64,000 nt of DNA from Pseudomonas fragi (GTDB lineage: Bacteria; Pseudomonadota; Gammaproteobacteria; Pseudomonadales; Pseudomonadaceae), in NCBI RefSeq assembly GCF_900105835.1, contig NZ_LT629783.1, forward strand, positions 5,008,205-5,072,204. Direction: 5' to 3'. Positions 55,336 to 64,000 of the stretch are shown piece by piece (position 1 is the stretch's first letter; each line of letters begins with the position of its first letter). The notes under the pieces were generated by a model. It was not told the origin of the DNA, made no database searches, and worked only from the letters and a program-made list of their open reading frames with translations. Made by a program: the position numbers and the translations under genes.

Positions 55336-57387
55336 ATGAGTTATCAGGTTCTTGCACGTAAATGGCGTCCGCGCTCGTTCCGCGAAATGGTCGGCCAGAC
55401 CCATGTGCTCAAGGCTCTGATCAATGCCCTGGACAGTCAGCGCCTGCACCACGCCTACCTTTTTACCGGTACCCGTGGCGTGGGCAAGACCACCATTGCG
55501 CGGATCATCGCCAAATGCCTGAACTGTGAGACAGGTATCACCTCAACGCCGTGCGGTGAGTGCTCGGTGTGCCGTGAAATCGACGAGGGCCGCTTTGTCG
55601 ACCTGATCGAGATCGACGCCGCCAGCCGCACCAAGGTCGAGGACACCCGTGAGCTGCTCGACAACGTGCAGTACGCACCGAGTCGCGGGCGCTTCAAGGT
55701 CTACTTGATCGACGAAGTGCACATGCTCTCCAGCCATTCGTTCAATGCGCTGCTCAAGACCCTTGAAGAACCGCCGCCCTACGTCAAGTTCATCCTCGCG
55801 ACCACCGATCCGCAGAAATTGCCGGCCACGATCCTGTCGCGTTGCCTGCAGTTTTCGCTGAAAAACATGACACCGGAGCGTGTGGTCGAGCATTTGAGCC
55901 ATGTGCTCAGTGTCGAGAACGTGCCGTTCGAAGACGACGCGCTGTGGCTGCTGGGCCGCGCTGCCGACGGTTCTATGCGCGATGCCATGAGCCTCACCGA
56001 CCAGGCGATTGCCTTCGGCGAAGGCAAGGTACTGGCAGGTGATGTGCGGGCGATGCTTGGCACGCTGGATCACGGTCAGGTGTTCGACCTGCTGCACGCC
56101 TTGATCGAAGGTGATGCCAAGGCCATGCTTGAGGCCGTGCGCCATCTGGCCGAGCAGGGCCCGGACTGGAATGGCGTGCTGTCGGAGATCCTCAACGTCT
56201 TCCATCGCGTGGCCATTGCCCAGGCGCTGCCGGACGGTGTCGACAACGGTCATGGCGACCGCGACCGCGTGCTGGCCCTGGCTCAGGCGCTGCCTGCCGA
56301 AGATGTGCAGTTTTATTACCAGATGGGCCTGATTGGCCGGCGCGACTTGCCGCTGGCGCCAGACCCGCGTGGTGGCTTTGAGATGGTCCTGCTGCGAATG
56401 CTGGCGTTCCGCCCGGCAGATACCGGCAACGCGCCGAGTCAACCGCTAAAGCCAGTGGGGATCAGCCAGGCCACAGTTGATTCCGCCCAAGCCGTGGCGG
56501 GTACGACCCCTGTTGCGCCAGCCGTTGCCGCGCCGGCAGCGGTTGTTGCGCAACCCGTTGTACCAGTGGTCGAGGTGGTTGCCGAGCCTGTGCAGGCGCC
56601 CAAGGCCCCGCCAGCGCCCGAAAAGGACTTGCCCTGGAACGCGCCATCCGCCCCTGTGGTCGAAGTCGAGGCAGCGCCCGAGTCGGTGCTGGATACCGTT
56701 GGCGAGCCGCCTGAGTTGCCGCCGATGCCGATGCCAACGCCGGACAGCGTGGTGCCGGATGCGCCAGAGTGGATCGCAGCAGCGATTCCCGAGCCGACCG
56801 CCGAGCAGGTGGATGCAGCGGTGTCGGGTATGGATCGCGACGACGAGCCGCCGCTGGACGAAGACTATATCGAGCCGGACATGGATTCGGCGGCCTACAG
56901 CTACCTGGATGAGCTGGCCAGTGAGCACGCCGCCGAACCTGCTCCTGAGCCCGAGCCTCTGCCTGCAGCCATGCCGGCGACCGGCCTGGCCCTTGAATGG
57001 CTGGAGATGTTCCCCAAATTACCGGTGTCGGGCATGACTGCCAGCATTGGTGCCAACTGCACCCTGATTGCCGTTGACGGTGATGACTGGTTGTTGCATC
57101 TGGATCCGGCTCACAGTGCGTTGTTCAACCTGACCCAGCAGCGCCGGCTCAACGATGCACTGAACCAGTTCACTCAGCGTACACTCAAAGTCACCATCGA
57201 GCTGGTCAAGCCGGAGCAGGAAACCCCGGCCCAGGCGGCTTCGCGTTTTCGTGCAGAGCGTCAGCGCCTGGCTGAAGAGTCGATTTATGCCGACCCGCTG
57301 GTGCAGCAGATGGTTGAGCAGTTCGGTGCGGTCGTGCGCGAAGATACGATTCAACCTGTAGAGGTTGCGCAGGCTCAAGCGTCGTAA
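55336..57387 (+). CDS. dnaX: DNA polymerase III subunit gamma/tau
   Basis: A 683-aa clamp-loader ATPase: Walker A GTRGVGKTT at ~residues 44-52, zinc-binding CLNCETGITSTPCGECSVC, Walker B LIDEVHML, SRC sensor (ILSRCLQF), domain III to ~360, then a Pro/Ala/Val-rich linker (~370-560) and a conserved C-terminal tau domain. The E. coli frameshift site A6G was not seen. ATG 55336 is chosen (MSYQVLARKWRP); the frame runs 25 codons further upstream. Confidence 0.96.
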   Translation: MSYQVLARKWRPRSFREMVGQTHVLKALINALDSQRLHHAYLFTGTRGVGKTTIARIIAKCLNCETGITSTPCGECSVCREIDEGRFVDLIEIDAASRTKVEDTRELLDNVQYAPSRGRFKVYLIDEVHMLSSHSFNALLKTLEEPPPYVKFILATTDPQKLPATILSRCLQFSLKNMTPERVVEHLSHVLSVENVPFEDDALWLLGRAADGSMRDAMSLTDQAIAFGEGKVLAGDVRAMLGTLDHGQVFDLLHALIEGDAKAMLEAVRHLAEQGPDWNGVLSEILNVFHRVAIAQALPDGVDNGHGDRDRVLALAQALPAEDVQFYYQMGLIGRRDLPLAPDPRGGFEMVLLRMLAFRPADTGNAPSQPLKPVGISQATVDSAQAVAGTTPVAPAVAAPAAVVAQPVVPVVEVVAEPVQAPKAPPAPEKDLPWNAPSAPVVEVEAAPESVLDTVGEPPELPPMPMPTPDSVVPDAPEWIAAAIPEPTAEQVDAAVSGMDRDDEPPLDEDYIEPDMDSAAYSYLDELASEHAAEPAPEPEPLPAAMPATGLALEWLEMFPKLPVSGMTASIGANCTLIAVDGDDWLLHLDPAHSALFNLTQQRRLNDALNQFTQRTLKVTIELVKPEQETPAQAASRFRAERQRLAEESIYADPLVQQMVEQFGAVVREDTIQPVEVAQAQAS

Positions 57388-57464
57388 CGCCAGAGCATTA
57401 ACTTACAGCCCGCAGTCGTTTTGATTGCGGGAGCATTGTCCAAATAACGTTTGAGGTGATTCCC

Positions 57465-57803
57465 ATGATGAAAGGTGGCATGGCCGGCCTGATGAAGCAG
57501 GCGCAGCAGATGCAGGAAAAAATGGCCAAGATGCAGGAAGAACTGGCCAATGCTGAAGTCACCGGCAAGGCGGGTGGCGATATGGTCACTGTGGTCATGA
57601 CCGGCCGTCATGACGTCAAGCGGGTGAGCATTGACCCGACGTTGCTGGAAGGCGTGAGCGAAGACGACCGCGAAGTGCTGGAAGACCTGTTCGCCGCAGC
57701 GGTGAACGACGCCGTGCGCAAGATCGAAGCCAACAGCCAGGACAAAATGTCTGGCGTGACCGCCGGCATGCAACTGCCGCCGGGCATGAAGCTGCCGTTC
57801 TAA
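57465..57803 (+). CDS. ybaB: YbaB/EbfC nucleoid-associated protein
   Basis: A 112-aa protein with the [24 protein letters not shown] core and the C-terminal PPGMKLPF ending typical of YbaB. It binds DNA as a dimer and is always found between dnaX and recR. ATG 57465 (MMKGG) is chosen over GTG 57456; TGAGG lies 8 bp before it. Confidence 0.95.
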   Translation: MMKGGMAGLMKQAQQMQEKMAKMQEELANAEVTGKAGGDMVTVVMTGRHDVKRVSIDPTLLEGVSEDDREVLEDLFAAAVNDAVRKIEANSQDKMSGVTAGMQLPPGMKLPF

Positions 57804-57813
57804 GGCGCTCGAC

Positions 57814-57843
57814 AATGCCAGGCCATGAGCCTGGCATTTTTTT
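57814..57843 (+). terminator. Rho-independent terminator after ybaB
   Basis: AATGCCAGGC (57814-57823) pairs with GCCTGGCATT (57829-57838), followed by T7. It separates ybaB from recR. Confidence 0.92.
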
Positions 57844-57921
57844 GCCTGTTCTACGGGTATTTGACGCTGGCCCACACCGCGGGTATAAACCGCGTCTCGT
57901 TGTTTTGTCGGACCTTTCCCT

Positions 57922-58524
57922 ATGAGCTTTAGCCCCCTGATTCGCCAACTGATCGATGCCTTGCGGACCCTGCCGGGCGTAGGTCAAAAGACCGCGCAGC
58001 GCATGGCTCTGCAATTGCTGGAGCGTGATCGCAGTGGCGGCTCGCGTCTGGCCCTGGCCCTGACCCAGGCAATGGAAGGCGTGGGGCACTGCCGTCTGTG
58101 CAGGACCCTTACCGAAGATGATCTGTGCCCGCAGTGTGCCGACGTGCGTCGGGATGACACCTTGCTGTGCGTGGTCGAGGGGCCGATGGATGTGTATGCC
58201 GTCGAGCAGACCGGTTATCGCGGCCGTTACTTTGTGCTCAAGGGCCACTTGTCACCGCTGGATGGCCTGGGGCCGGAGGCGATTGGCATTCCGCAATTGA
58301 TGGCGCGTATTGCCGAGCAGGGCACGTTTGCGGAGGTGATCCTGGCGACCAACCCTACGGTCGAGGGTGAAGCCACTGCGCATTACATTGCCCAGTTGCT
58401 GAGCAACAAAGGCCTGATTGCGTCGCGTATTGCCCATGGCGTGCCGTTGGGTGGAGAGCTGGAACTGGTGGACGGTGGCACGCTGGCCCATTCGTTCTCG
58501 GGGCGTCGACCGATTACGCTCTGA
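57922..58524 (+). CDS. recR: Recombination protein RecR
   Basis: A 200-aa protein: N-terminal HhH ([17 protein letters not shown]), C4 zinc finger ([16 protein letters not shown]), Toprim domain ([18 protein letters not shown]) and Walker-like C terminus. With RecF/RecO it loads RecA at gaps. Its own SD is not strong. Followed at once by the REP tandem array. Confidence 0.97.
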   Translation: MSFSPLIRQLIDALRTLPGVGQKTAQRMALQLLERDRSGGSRLALALTQAMEGVGHCRLCRTLTEDDLCPQCADVRRDDTLLCVVEGPMDVYAVEQTGYRGRYFVLKGHLSPLDGLGPEAIGIPQLMARIAEQGTFAEVILATNPTVEGEATAHYIAQLLSNKGLIASRIAHGVPLGGELELVDGGTLAHSFSGRRPITL

Positions 58525-58550
58525 CTGCGATTGCCGGGAGGGGGGCTCCT

Positions 58551-59153
58551 GTGGGCTGGCTTGCCTGCGATGCAGACGGCGCGGACTGGCAGGTACACCG
58601 CAGCGATGCCATCGCGAGCAAGCCCGCTCCCACAAAGGGGCCTGGCAAGCCGCGAATTCAGTTAGCCATGCATTACCTGTGGGAGCTGGCTTGCCTGCGA
58701 TGCAGGCGGCGCGGACTGGCAGGTACACCGCAGCGATGCCATCGCGAGCAAGCCCGCTCCCACAAAGGGGCCTGGCAAGCCGCGAATTCAGTTAGCCATG
58801 CATTACCTGTGGGAGCTGGCTTGCCTGCGATGCAGGCGGCGCGGACTGGCAGGTACACCGCAGCGGTGCCATCGCGAGCAAGCCCGCTCCCACAAAGGGG
58901 CCTGGCAAGCCGCGAATTCAGTTAGCCATGCATTACCTGTGGGAGCTGGCTTGCCTGCGATGCAGACGGCGCGGACTGGCAGGTACACCGCAGCGATGCC
59001 ATCGCGAGCAAGCCCGCTCCCACAAAGGGGCCTGGCAAGCCGCGAATTCAGTTAGCCATGCATTACCTGTGGGAGCTGGCTTGCCTGCGATGCAGGCGGC
59101 GCGGACTGGCAGGTACACCGCAGCGGTGCCATCGCGAGCAAGCCCGCTCCCAC
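58551..59153. repeat. Five-copy 130-bp tandem array of REP pairs
   Basis: Copies at 58551-58633, 58679-58763, 58809-58893, 58939-59023 and 59069-59153. Each is GTGGGAGCTGGCTTGC...GCAAGCCCGCTCCCAC; four identical spacers (AAAGGGGCCTGGCAAGCC... ending GCATTACCT) follow copies 1-4, giving an exact 130-bp period. Copy 1 lacks two bases in its left arm. Variants CAGACGG/CAGGCGG and GCGATGCC/GCGGTGCC divide the copies as A, B, C, A, C. It lies between recR and the convergent apt gene. Frames across it are artefacts. Confidence 0.95.
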
Positions 59154-59168
59154 AAGGGGGCTTTCAGT

Positions 59169-59714
59169 TTATTCGGTCAACGAAAATTCCGTCAGGCAAA
59201 AAGTCGGCACGCCCAAATCCTGCAGGCGCTGCGAACCGCCCAGCTCGGGCAGGTCGATGATGGCTGCTGCTTCAAACACCTGCGCACCCATGCGTCGCAC
59301 CAGGTTGGCTGCCGCAATCAGCGTGCCGCCTGTAGCAATCAAGTCATCGACGATCAGCAACGAGTCGCCTTCACACAGGCTGTCGGCGTGAACTTCCAGA
59401 AACGCTTCGCCATATTCCGTCTGATAGCCTTCGGCCAATACGTCAGCGGGCAATTTGCCTTGTTTGCGAAACAGGATCAGCGGTTTGTTGAGCTGGTGGG
59501 CCAGTACCGAGCCGATCAGGAAGCCGCGGGCATCCATGGCGCCGATATGGCTGAAGTCAGCCTCGACGTAGCGCTCGATAAAACGGTCGGCAATCACGCG
59601 CATGGCACGGGGCGACTGGTACAGCGGAGTGATGTCACGAAAGATGACGCCCGGCTTGGGGAAATCAACAACCGGGCGGATCAGGGTTTTGAGGCAAAAA
59701 TCGTCGGAGACCAT
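59169..59714 (-). CDS. apt: Adenine phosphoribosyltransferase
   Basis: A 181-aa PRTase: [16 protein letters not shown] near the start, [11 protein letters not shown], and the PRPP loop [17 protein letters not shown]. It salvages adenine to AMP. Full family length. The array of REP pairs ends 15 bp past its stop. Confidence 0.96.
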   Translation of the reverse strand: MVSDDFCLKTLIRPVVDFPKPGVIFRDITPLYQSPRAMRVIADRFIERYVEADFSHIGAMDARGFLIGSVLAHQLNKPLILFRKQGKLPADVLAEGYQTEYGEAFLEVHADSLCEGDSLLIVDDLIATGGTLIAAANLVRRMGAQVFEAAAIIDLPELGGSQRLQDLGVPTFCLTEFSLTE

Positions 59715-59767
59715 ATCGGGCTGTCCTGGGGAGCATTAAGCGCGCCAGTATAACCCGTCAAGCCGTC

Positions 59768-60502
59768 TCAGACCTCCAGCGAACCACCGGCCAGGGCGCA
59801 CAGCTTGATCGGGTCAAGAATATGCACTTCTTTGCCTTCGGCAGTAATCAGCTGGTTTTCCTGCAGGCGGGTGAATACGCGGGACACGGTTTCTACGGCC
59901 AGGCCCAGGTAGTTGCCGATTTCGTTGCGCGACATGCTCAGGCGGAACTGATTGGCCGAGAAACCGCGAGCACGGAAACGTGCTGACAGGTTGACCAGAA
60001 AGGTGGCGATACGCTCGTCAGCGGTTTTTTTCGACAGCAGCAGCATCATTTGCTGATCGTCACGGATCTCGCGGCTCATCACCCGCATCAGTTGGCGACG
60101 CAGCTGTGGCAGTTGCACCGAGAGTTCATCGAGACGCTCAAAAGGAATTTCGCACACCGGCGTGGTTTCCAGGGCCTGGGCCGATACCGGGTAGGTTTCA
60201 GTGTCCATGCCGGAGAGGCCGACCAGTTCGCTGGGCAGGTGGAAGCCGGTAATTTGCTCCTCACCGTTGTCGCTCAGGCTGAAGGTTTTCAGTGCGCCAG
60301 AGCGTACGGCGTAAACCGAGCCAAAGGTGTCGCCCTGGCGGAACAGGAATTCGCCTTTTTTCAGTGGGCGGCCGCGCTTGACGATTTCTTCCAGCGCATC
60401 CATGTCTTCCAGGTTCAACGAAAGTGGCAAGCAGAGAGGGGCCAGACTGCAATCCTTGCACTGTGCCTGAGTGTGAGCGCGCACTTTTACTGGCTCGGAC
60501 AT
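59768..60502 (-). CDS. anr: Anr (FNR-type oxygen-sensing regulator)
   Basis: A 244-aa CRP/FNR regulator: 4Fe-4S ligands Cys15, Cys18, Cys24 ([10 protein letters not shown]) and Cys117 (PVCEIPF), cyclic-nucleotide-like beta barrel, dimer helix, and HTH at the C terminus ([24 protein letters not shown]). In pseudomonads Anr switches on low-oxygen genes by binding TTGAT-N4-ATCAA. Such a site stands upstream of the neighbouring hemN. Confidence 0.96.
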   Translation of the reverse strand: MSEPVKVRAHTQAQCKDCSLAPLCLPLSLNLEDMDALEEIVKRGRPLKKGEFLFRQGDTFGSVYAVRSGALKTFSLSDNGEEQITGFHLPSELVGLSGMDTETYPVSAQALETTPVCEIPFERLDELSVQLPQLRRQLMRVMSREIRDDQQMMLLLSKKTADERIATFLVNLSARFRARGFSANQFRLSMSRNEIGNYLGLAVETVSRVFTRLQENQLITAEGKEVHILDPIKLCALAGGSLEV

Positions 60503-60622
60503 TTCTTAAATCCTTGTAGGAAAACACACATAAGATGCAAGGGTACCCCAGCGTGGGGGGGGTAGGCCAGCCGCACCACGCCAGTGCACTCATCTCATGC
60601 TGTAGAGGCCGTGTTTGAGGCC

Positions 60623-62005
60623 TCAAATCACCCGCGAATAGCGCTGGCGGGTTTGCTGCTCAAGGTAGGCGTCGAACACCATGCACACCGAGCGCACCAG
60701 TAGCCGCCCGGCAGGCAGCACGGTCAATTGCTCGTCGTCCAGGGTGATCAGCCCGTCCGCGGCCATGGTCTTGAGCGTAGGCCACTGCGGGGCGAAATAG
60801 CCTCGAAAATCGATATTGAACGCCTGCTCGATGTGCGCGAACGGTACATGCAGATTGCAGATGATCTGCTGGATGACTTCGCGGCGGATACGATCGTCCT
60901 GATTGCACAGCAGGCCGCGGCTGGTGGCGAGCTGATCGCTGGCCAGGGTGCGCTGGTAGCTCGCCAGGTCGCTGTCGTTCTGGCAGTACAGGTCGCCGAT
61001 CTGGCTGATGGCCGAGACGCCCAGCCCGATCAGGTCGCAATGGCCGTGGGTGGTGTAGCCCTGGAAGTTGCGTTGCAGGGTTGATTCTTCCTGGGCGATG
61101 GCCAGTTCATCGTCGGGCAGGGCGAAGTGGTCCATGCCGATATAGCGATAGCCGGCGCCGGTCAGTTGCTCGATGGTGCGCTCCAGCATCTGCAGTTTGG
61201 CGGCAGGTGAGGGCAGGTCGCTGGTGTTGATGCGGCGCTGCGGCATAAAGCGTTCAGGCAAGTGCGCGTAGTTGAACACCGACAGGCGATCGGGCTGCAG
61301 GCTGATCACTTCCTCGACGGTGCGGGCAAAGGCTTCGGGCGTCTGCTTGGGCAGGCCGTAGATCAGGTCGATATTGATCGAGCGAAATTGCAGGGTGCGC
61401 GCGGCATCGATCACGGCCCGGGTCTCTTCCAGGCTTTGCAAGCGATTGACCGCCCGCTGCACGTCTGGGTCAAGGTCTTGCAGGCCGATGCTGACACGGT
61501 TGAAGCCCAGTTCACGCAACAGGCCCATGGTCGACCAGTCGGCTTCCCGCGGGTCTATTTCGATACCGTAGTCACCTGAATCGTCGTCCAGTAAATTGAA
61601 TTGCTGACGCAGCTTGGCCATCAGTTGACGCAATTCGTCGTGGCTGAGAAACGTCGGGGTACCGCCGCCAAAGTGCAATTGCTCGACCTTCTGTTTGGGG
61701 TCGAGGTGGCAGGCGATCATCTGGATTTCTTGCTCGAGTTTTTGCAGGTAGGGCTGGGCCCGGCCACGGTCCTTGGTGATGACCTTGTTGCAGGCGCAGT
61801 AGTAGCAAATGTTCGCGCAAAACGGCACATGTACATACAACGACAGCGGGCGCAGCGCCTTGCGGCTCTCGCGCAGGGCGTGGAGCAGGTCGAACGGGCT
61901 GACCTGGTTGTTGAACTGCATGGCTGTCGGGTATGAGGTGTAACGCGGTCCGGCCAGGTCGTAGCGGCGGATCAATTCTGGGTCCCAACGAATGGCGTCG
62001 AGCAT
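60623..62005 (-). CDS. hemN: Oxygen-independent coproporphyrinogen III oxidase
   Basis: A 460-aa radical-SAM enzyme: YTSYPTAMQF start region, cluster motif CANICYYCAC (C-x3-C-x2-C), LHFGGGTPTFL, and GYTTHG. It converts coproporphyrinogen III to protoporphyrinogen IX without O2, for haem in low oxygen. An Anr box is 65 bp upstream and anr lies next in the same direction. Confidence 0.96.
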   Translation of the reverse strand: MLDAIRWDPELIRRYDLAGPRYTSYPTAMQFNNQVSPFDLLHALRESRKALRPLSLYVHVPFCANICYYCACNKVITKDRGRAQPYLQKLEQEIQMIACHLDPKQKVEQLHFGGGTPTFLSHDELRQLMAKLRQQFNLLDDDSGDYGIEIDPREADWSTMGLLRELGFNRVSIGLQDLDPDVQRAVNRLQSLEETRAVIDAARTLQFRSINIDLIYGLPKQTPEAFARTVEEVISLQPDRLSVFNYAHLPERFMPQRRINTSDLPSPAAKLQMLERTIEQLTGAGYRYIGMDHFALPDDELAIAQEESTLQRNFQGYTTHGHCDLIGLGVSAISQIGDLYCQNDSDLASYQRTLASDQLATSRGLLCNQDDRIRREVIQQIICNLHVPFAHIEQAFNIDFRGYFAPQWPTLKTMAADGLITLDDEQLTVLPAGRLLVRSVCMVFDAYLEQQTRQRYSRVI

Positions 62006-62069
62006 GCGGGCATTCCCCTGGGATGGCTGGCAATGCTCAGGAGTCTAGGGGGTGGGGCGTTGTAGCATC

Positions 62070-62083
62070 TTGATTTGCATCAA
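62070..62083 (-). promoter_or_regulatory. Anr/FNR box upstream of hemN
   Basis: TTGATTTGCATCAA is the full TTGAT-N4-ATCAA consensus, 65 bp before the hemN start. A position near -41 of a hemN promoter would suit activation by Anr. Confidence 0.88.
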
Positions 62084-62106
62084 CGGCTGTGATTGGCAAG
62101 GTTTCT

Positions 62107-62191
62107 GTGGGAGCGGGCTTGCTCGCGATACCAGCGACGCGGACTGCCAGAAAAATCGCAGTGATGCCATCGCGAGCAAGCCCGCTCCCAC
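62107..62191. repeat. REP pair between hemN and the TauE-like gene
   Basis: GTGGGAGCGGGCTTGC at 62107 and its inverse ending at 62191. Confidence 0.9.
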
Positions 62192-62200
62192 AGGGGTTGT

Positions 62201-62884
62201 CTAGTGTCCCATCAGCCAGTGCTGGTGCGGGCCGGGCAGGGTCCAGATGCCGAAGAGGATCACCAGCAGGCCGCCAGCCATGCGCACGCTGCGTTTGCGC
62301 AGCAGCGCAGTGACCCGTTCGGCGGCCAGGCCGGTGGCCAGCAAGACGGGCCAGGTGCCTAAACCAAATGCCAGCATCAGTAAGGCACTGTCGATTGCGC
62401 TGCCCTGGCTGGCCGACCAGATCAACGTGCTGTACACCAGCCCGCAGGGCAGCCAGCCCCACAGTGCGCCCAGCAGCAGGGCGCGGGGCAGGCTGGATAC
62501 CGGCAGCAAGCGGGTGGCCACGGGCTGGATATGCCGCCACAGGCCACGGCCCAGGCTTTCGATGCGGGTCAGGCCGCTCCACCAGCCAGCCAGGTACAGG
62601 CCCATGCAAATCAGCAACAGGCCGGCGAGGATGCGCATAAACATGGCCGCTGGACTGTTGGCCACCGCCCAGCCTGCCAGCCCCAGCAGTAAACCTGCCG
62701 TGGCATAGCTGAGAATTCGCCCAAGGTTGTAGGCCAACAGCAGCCTGAAGCGTCGGCTGCGTTGTTCCTTGGGGATGGCCAGGGTCAGCGCGCCCATCAG
62801 GCCGCCGCACATGCCCAGGCAGTGGCCGCCGCCGAGCAGGCCCAGGATCACGGCCGAGACGAGCAGGGGCGCAAGTTCAAGCAT
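62201..62884 (-). CDS. TauE/SafE-family membrane protein of the cco neighbourhood
   Basis: A 227-aa polytopic protein (about six segments) with GLLGGGHCLGMCGGLMGAL at residues ~15-33 and LLLGALWGWLPCGLVYSTL near 135. The two CGG/PCG motifs recur in the CcoS-linked SafE proteins that accompany cbb3 oxidase assembly genes and may move copper or sulfur compounds. The start overlaps the ccoS end by 8 bp. Confidence 0.85.
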   Translation of the reverse strand: MLELAPLLVSAVILGLLGGGHCLGMCGGLMGALTLAIPKEQRSRRFRLLLAYNLGRILSYATAGLLLGLAGWAVANSPAAMFMRILAGLLLICMGLYLAGWWSGLTRIESLGRGLWRHIQPVATRLLPVSSLPRALLLGALWGWLPCGLVYSTLIWSASQGSAIDSALLMLAFGLGTWPVLLATGLAAERVTALLRKRSVRMAGGLLVILFGIWTLPGPHQHWLMGH

Positions 62885-63107
62885 GGGGTGGCGACTTGCT
62901 GTCGGTGTCGGAGGCCGATTCCGGGTGCAGGTTTTTGGCTTCTTCGACGGCGGCGGTGTGCTGCGGGTCCTGATCGTCGAACAGGATGCTGTGGGCCGGG
63001 CTGTCCAGGTCGTCGTACTGGCCGCTGTCGACCGCCCAGAAGAAGATGAAAATGCAGATGGCGACAATCAGCAATGCCGCCGGAATCATGATGTAAAGCG
63101 CTGGCAT
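62877..63107 (-). CDS. ccoS: cbb3 oxidase assembly protein CcoS
   Basis: A 76-aa protein: MPALYIMIPAALLIVAICIFIFFWAVDSGQYDDL... one membrane segment, then the YDDLDSPAHSILFDD signature of CcoS. It helps insert copper and haem into the cbb3 oxidase. The frame runs 69 codons further upstream into ccoI, but only ATG 63107 gives the family N terminus. It follows ccoI with a 20-bp gap. Confidence 0.92.
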   Translation of the reverse strand: MPALYIMIPAALLIVAICIFIFFWAVDSGQYDDLDSPAHSILFDDQDPQHTAAVEEAKNLHPESASDTDSKSPPHA

Positions 63108-63127
63108 AAGGGCTCCAGGCGACCGGT

Positions 63128-64000
63128 TCAGGCCGGTAGCGGGCGGTTGTGAGGCATGGCGCGAGTATGCGCCACCGCGGGCATGCGCGTCAGGCGCAAG
63201 GCGTTGAGCACCACGGTCAATGAGCTGAGCGACATGCCGATGGCGGCCCAGATCGGGGTGATCCAGCCCAGCGCGGCAAATGGCAGCATCAGGCCATTGT
63301 AGAGGCCGGCCCACAACAGGTTTTCGATGATCACCCGCCGGGTGCGGCGTGCCAGGCTGAAGGCCTGCACCAGCGCATCGAGGCGGTTGGACAGCAGCAC
63401 CGCATCGGCACTGGTTTTTGCCAGGTCCGTGGCCGAACCCATGGCCACGCTGATATCGGCAGCGGCCAGTACCGGCACATCGTTGACGCCGTCCCCCAGC
63501 ATCAGCACCTTGCGCCCCTGGGCGTGCAACTGCTGCAAGACCTGCAGCTTGTCATCCGGGCGCAAGCCACCCTGCGCTTCATCTATTCCCAGTTCGGCGG
63601 CCACGCTGGCGACCATCGGCGAACTATCCCCCGAGAGCAGCAATGTGTGCCAGCCGCGGGCCTTGCACGCCGCCAGCAATGCCGGGGCGTCGTCGCGCAG
63701 GCGGTCATCCAGGACAAACCAGGCCAACACGCCGTTAGTGTCACCCAGCAGCAGCCATTGGCCGGGCTCATCCGGCATGTCCGGGGCCTGGCACTGGCTC
63801 AGCGCGCAGACAAAACCCGGCTGGCCAATGCGCAAGCGCTGTTCGCCGACCCGCCCTTCAAGGCCCAGCCCCGGCGTGCTGTGCACTTCCTCGGCCGCTT
63901 GCGGGGCACGGCCAAAGGCGCGGGCAATGGGGTGTTCGGAGCGATTTTCGAGGGCGGCGGCCAGGGCCAGGCACTGGTCGCTGTCCAAGTCGCGCAAGGG
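63128..64000 (-). CDS. ccoI: Copper-exporting P-type ATPase CcoI (5' part outside window)
   Basis: Only the C-terminal ~290 residues are seen. They show the ATP-binding domain (SEHPIARAFG), the LLLSGDSSPMV motif (TGDN-type), MLGDGVNDVPVLAAADISVAMG hinge motif and two final membrane segments. CcoI loads copper for the cbb3 oxidase CuB centre. The frame is open to the window edge. Confidence 0.9.
   Translation of the reverse strand, partial: PLRDLDSDQCLALAAALENRSEHPIARAFGRAPQAAEEVHSTPGLGLEGRVGEQRLRIGQPGFVCALSQCQAPDMPDEPGQWLLLGDTNGVLAWFVLDDRLRDDAPALLAACKARGWHTLLLSGDSSPMVASVAAELGIDEAQGGLRPDDKLQVLQQLHAQGRKVLMLGDGVNDVPVLAAADISVAMGSATDLAKTSADAVLLSNRLDALVQAFSLARRTRRVIIENLLWAGLYNGLMLPFAALGWITPIWAAIGMSLSSLTVVLNALRLTRMPAVAHTRAMPHNRPLPA

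Noticed and set aside
58551-59260. Repeated frames with CRRRGLAGTPQRCHREQARS-like products on both strands
   Set aside because: They are translations of the REP tandem array and carry no protein signal.
60614-60627. Palindrome TTTGAGGCCTCAAA at the hemN stop
   Set aside because: It overlaps the stop codon and has no T-run; could be part of a weak 3' structure, but nothing supports an operator there.

Overview
The window is chromosomal DNA from a Pseudomonas species, most likely of the P. fluorescens lineage and not P. aeruginosa. The evidence is gene order and families: pheA-hisC-tyrA/aroA-cmk-rpsA-ihfB ahead of an O-antigen locus; xdhABC-guaD; smc-zipA-ligA-ffs-dnaX-ybaB-recR; and apt-anr-hemN-ccoS-ccoI. 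The fluorescens-type REP sequence GTGGGAGCGGGCTTGC also recurs at several places. This is inference from sequence reading; no database was searched.

Layout. Positions 1-7400 hold aromatic amino-acid genes (pheA, whose 5' end lies outside the window, hisC and a TyrA-AroA fusion), then cmk, rpsA and ihfB. Positions 7400-25000 hold an O-antigen/polysaccharide locus: lapA, wzz, rfaH with a textbook ops element just downstream, rmlA, rmlC, wzx, two GT4 glycosyltransferases, wzy, the wbjBCD trio for UDP-L-FucNAc, a fused PglC-PglD-like initiating transferase/acetyltransferase, a PglE-like aminotransferase and a WbpM/PglF-like 4,6-dehydratase. The last three together should make and load di-N-acetylbacillosamine-type sugar (UDP-QuiNAc4NAc) as the first residue. 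Positions 25000-31500 carry small housekeeping and accessory genes (ComEA-like, TetR, DUF2897-like, pyrF, two oxidoreductases, a BenE-type transporter, a GntR regulator). Positions 31500-38400 hold purine catabolism (guaD, xdhC, xdhB, xdhA on the minus strand) with a divergent GntR regulator. Positions 38400-45500 hold smc, zipA and ligA.

The accessory part is a 9.3-kb integrated element (about 45773-55043) inside the 4.5S/SRP RNA gene ffs, between ligA and dnaX. A 78-bp direct repeat (the 3' part of ffs) marks both ends. The left ffs copy is intact; the right copy is a remnant with an altered 5' part. A tyrosine integrase sits at the right end, and GTGTGACA-type arm-site candidates occur at both ends. 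Cargo: a ParA-like ATPase overlapping a HEPN-type protein (a possible uncharacterised defence or toxin-type pair), a serine recombinase, a KilA-N protein, a leftward run of small unrecognised proteins including a zinc-finger protein and a 59-aa gene, and a non-coding 0.5-kb stretch with about ten short hairpins between two convergent genes. No capsid, tail, replication or conjugation genes were recognised, so it looks like a small satellite-like integrative element or defence island.

After the island come dnaX, ybaB and recR, a five-copy 130-bp tandem array of REP pairs, apt, anr, hemN (with a perfect Anr/FNR box upstream), a TauE/SafE-like membrane protein, ccoS and the 3' part of ccoI. The last group serves low-oxygen respiration and cbb3 oxidase assembly.
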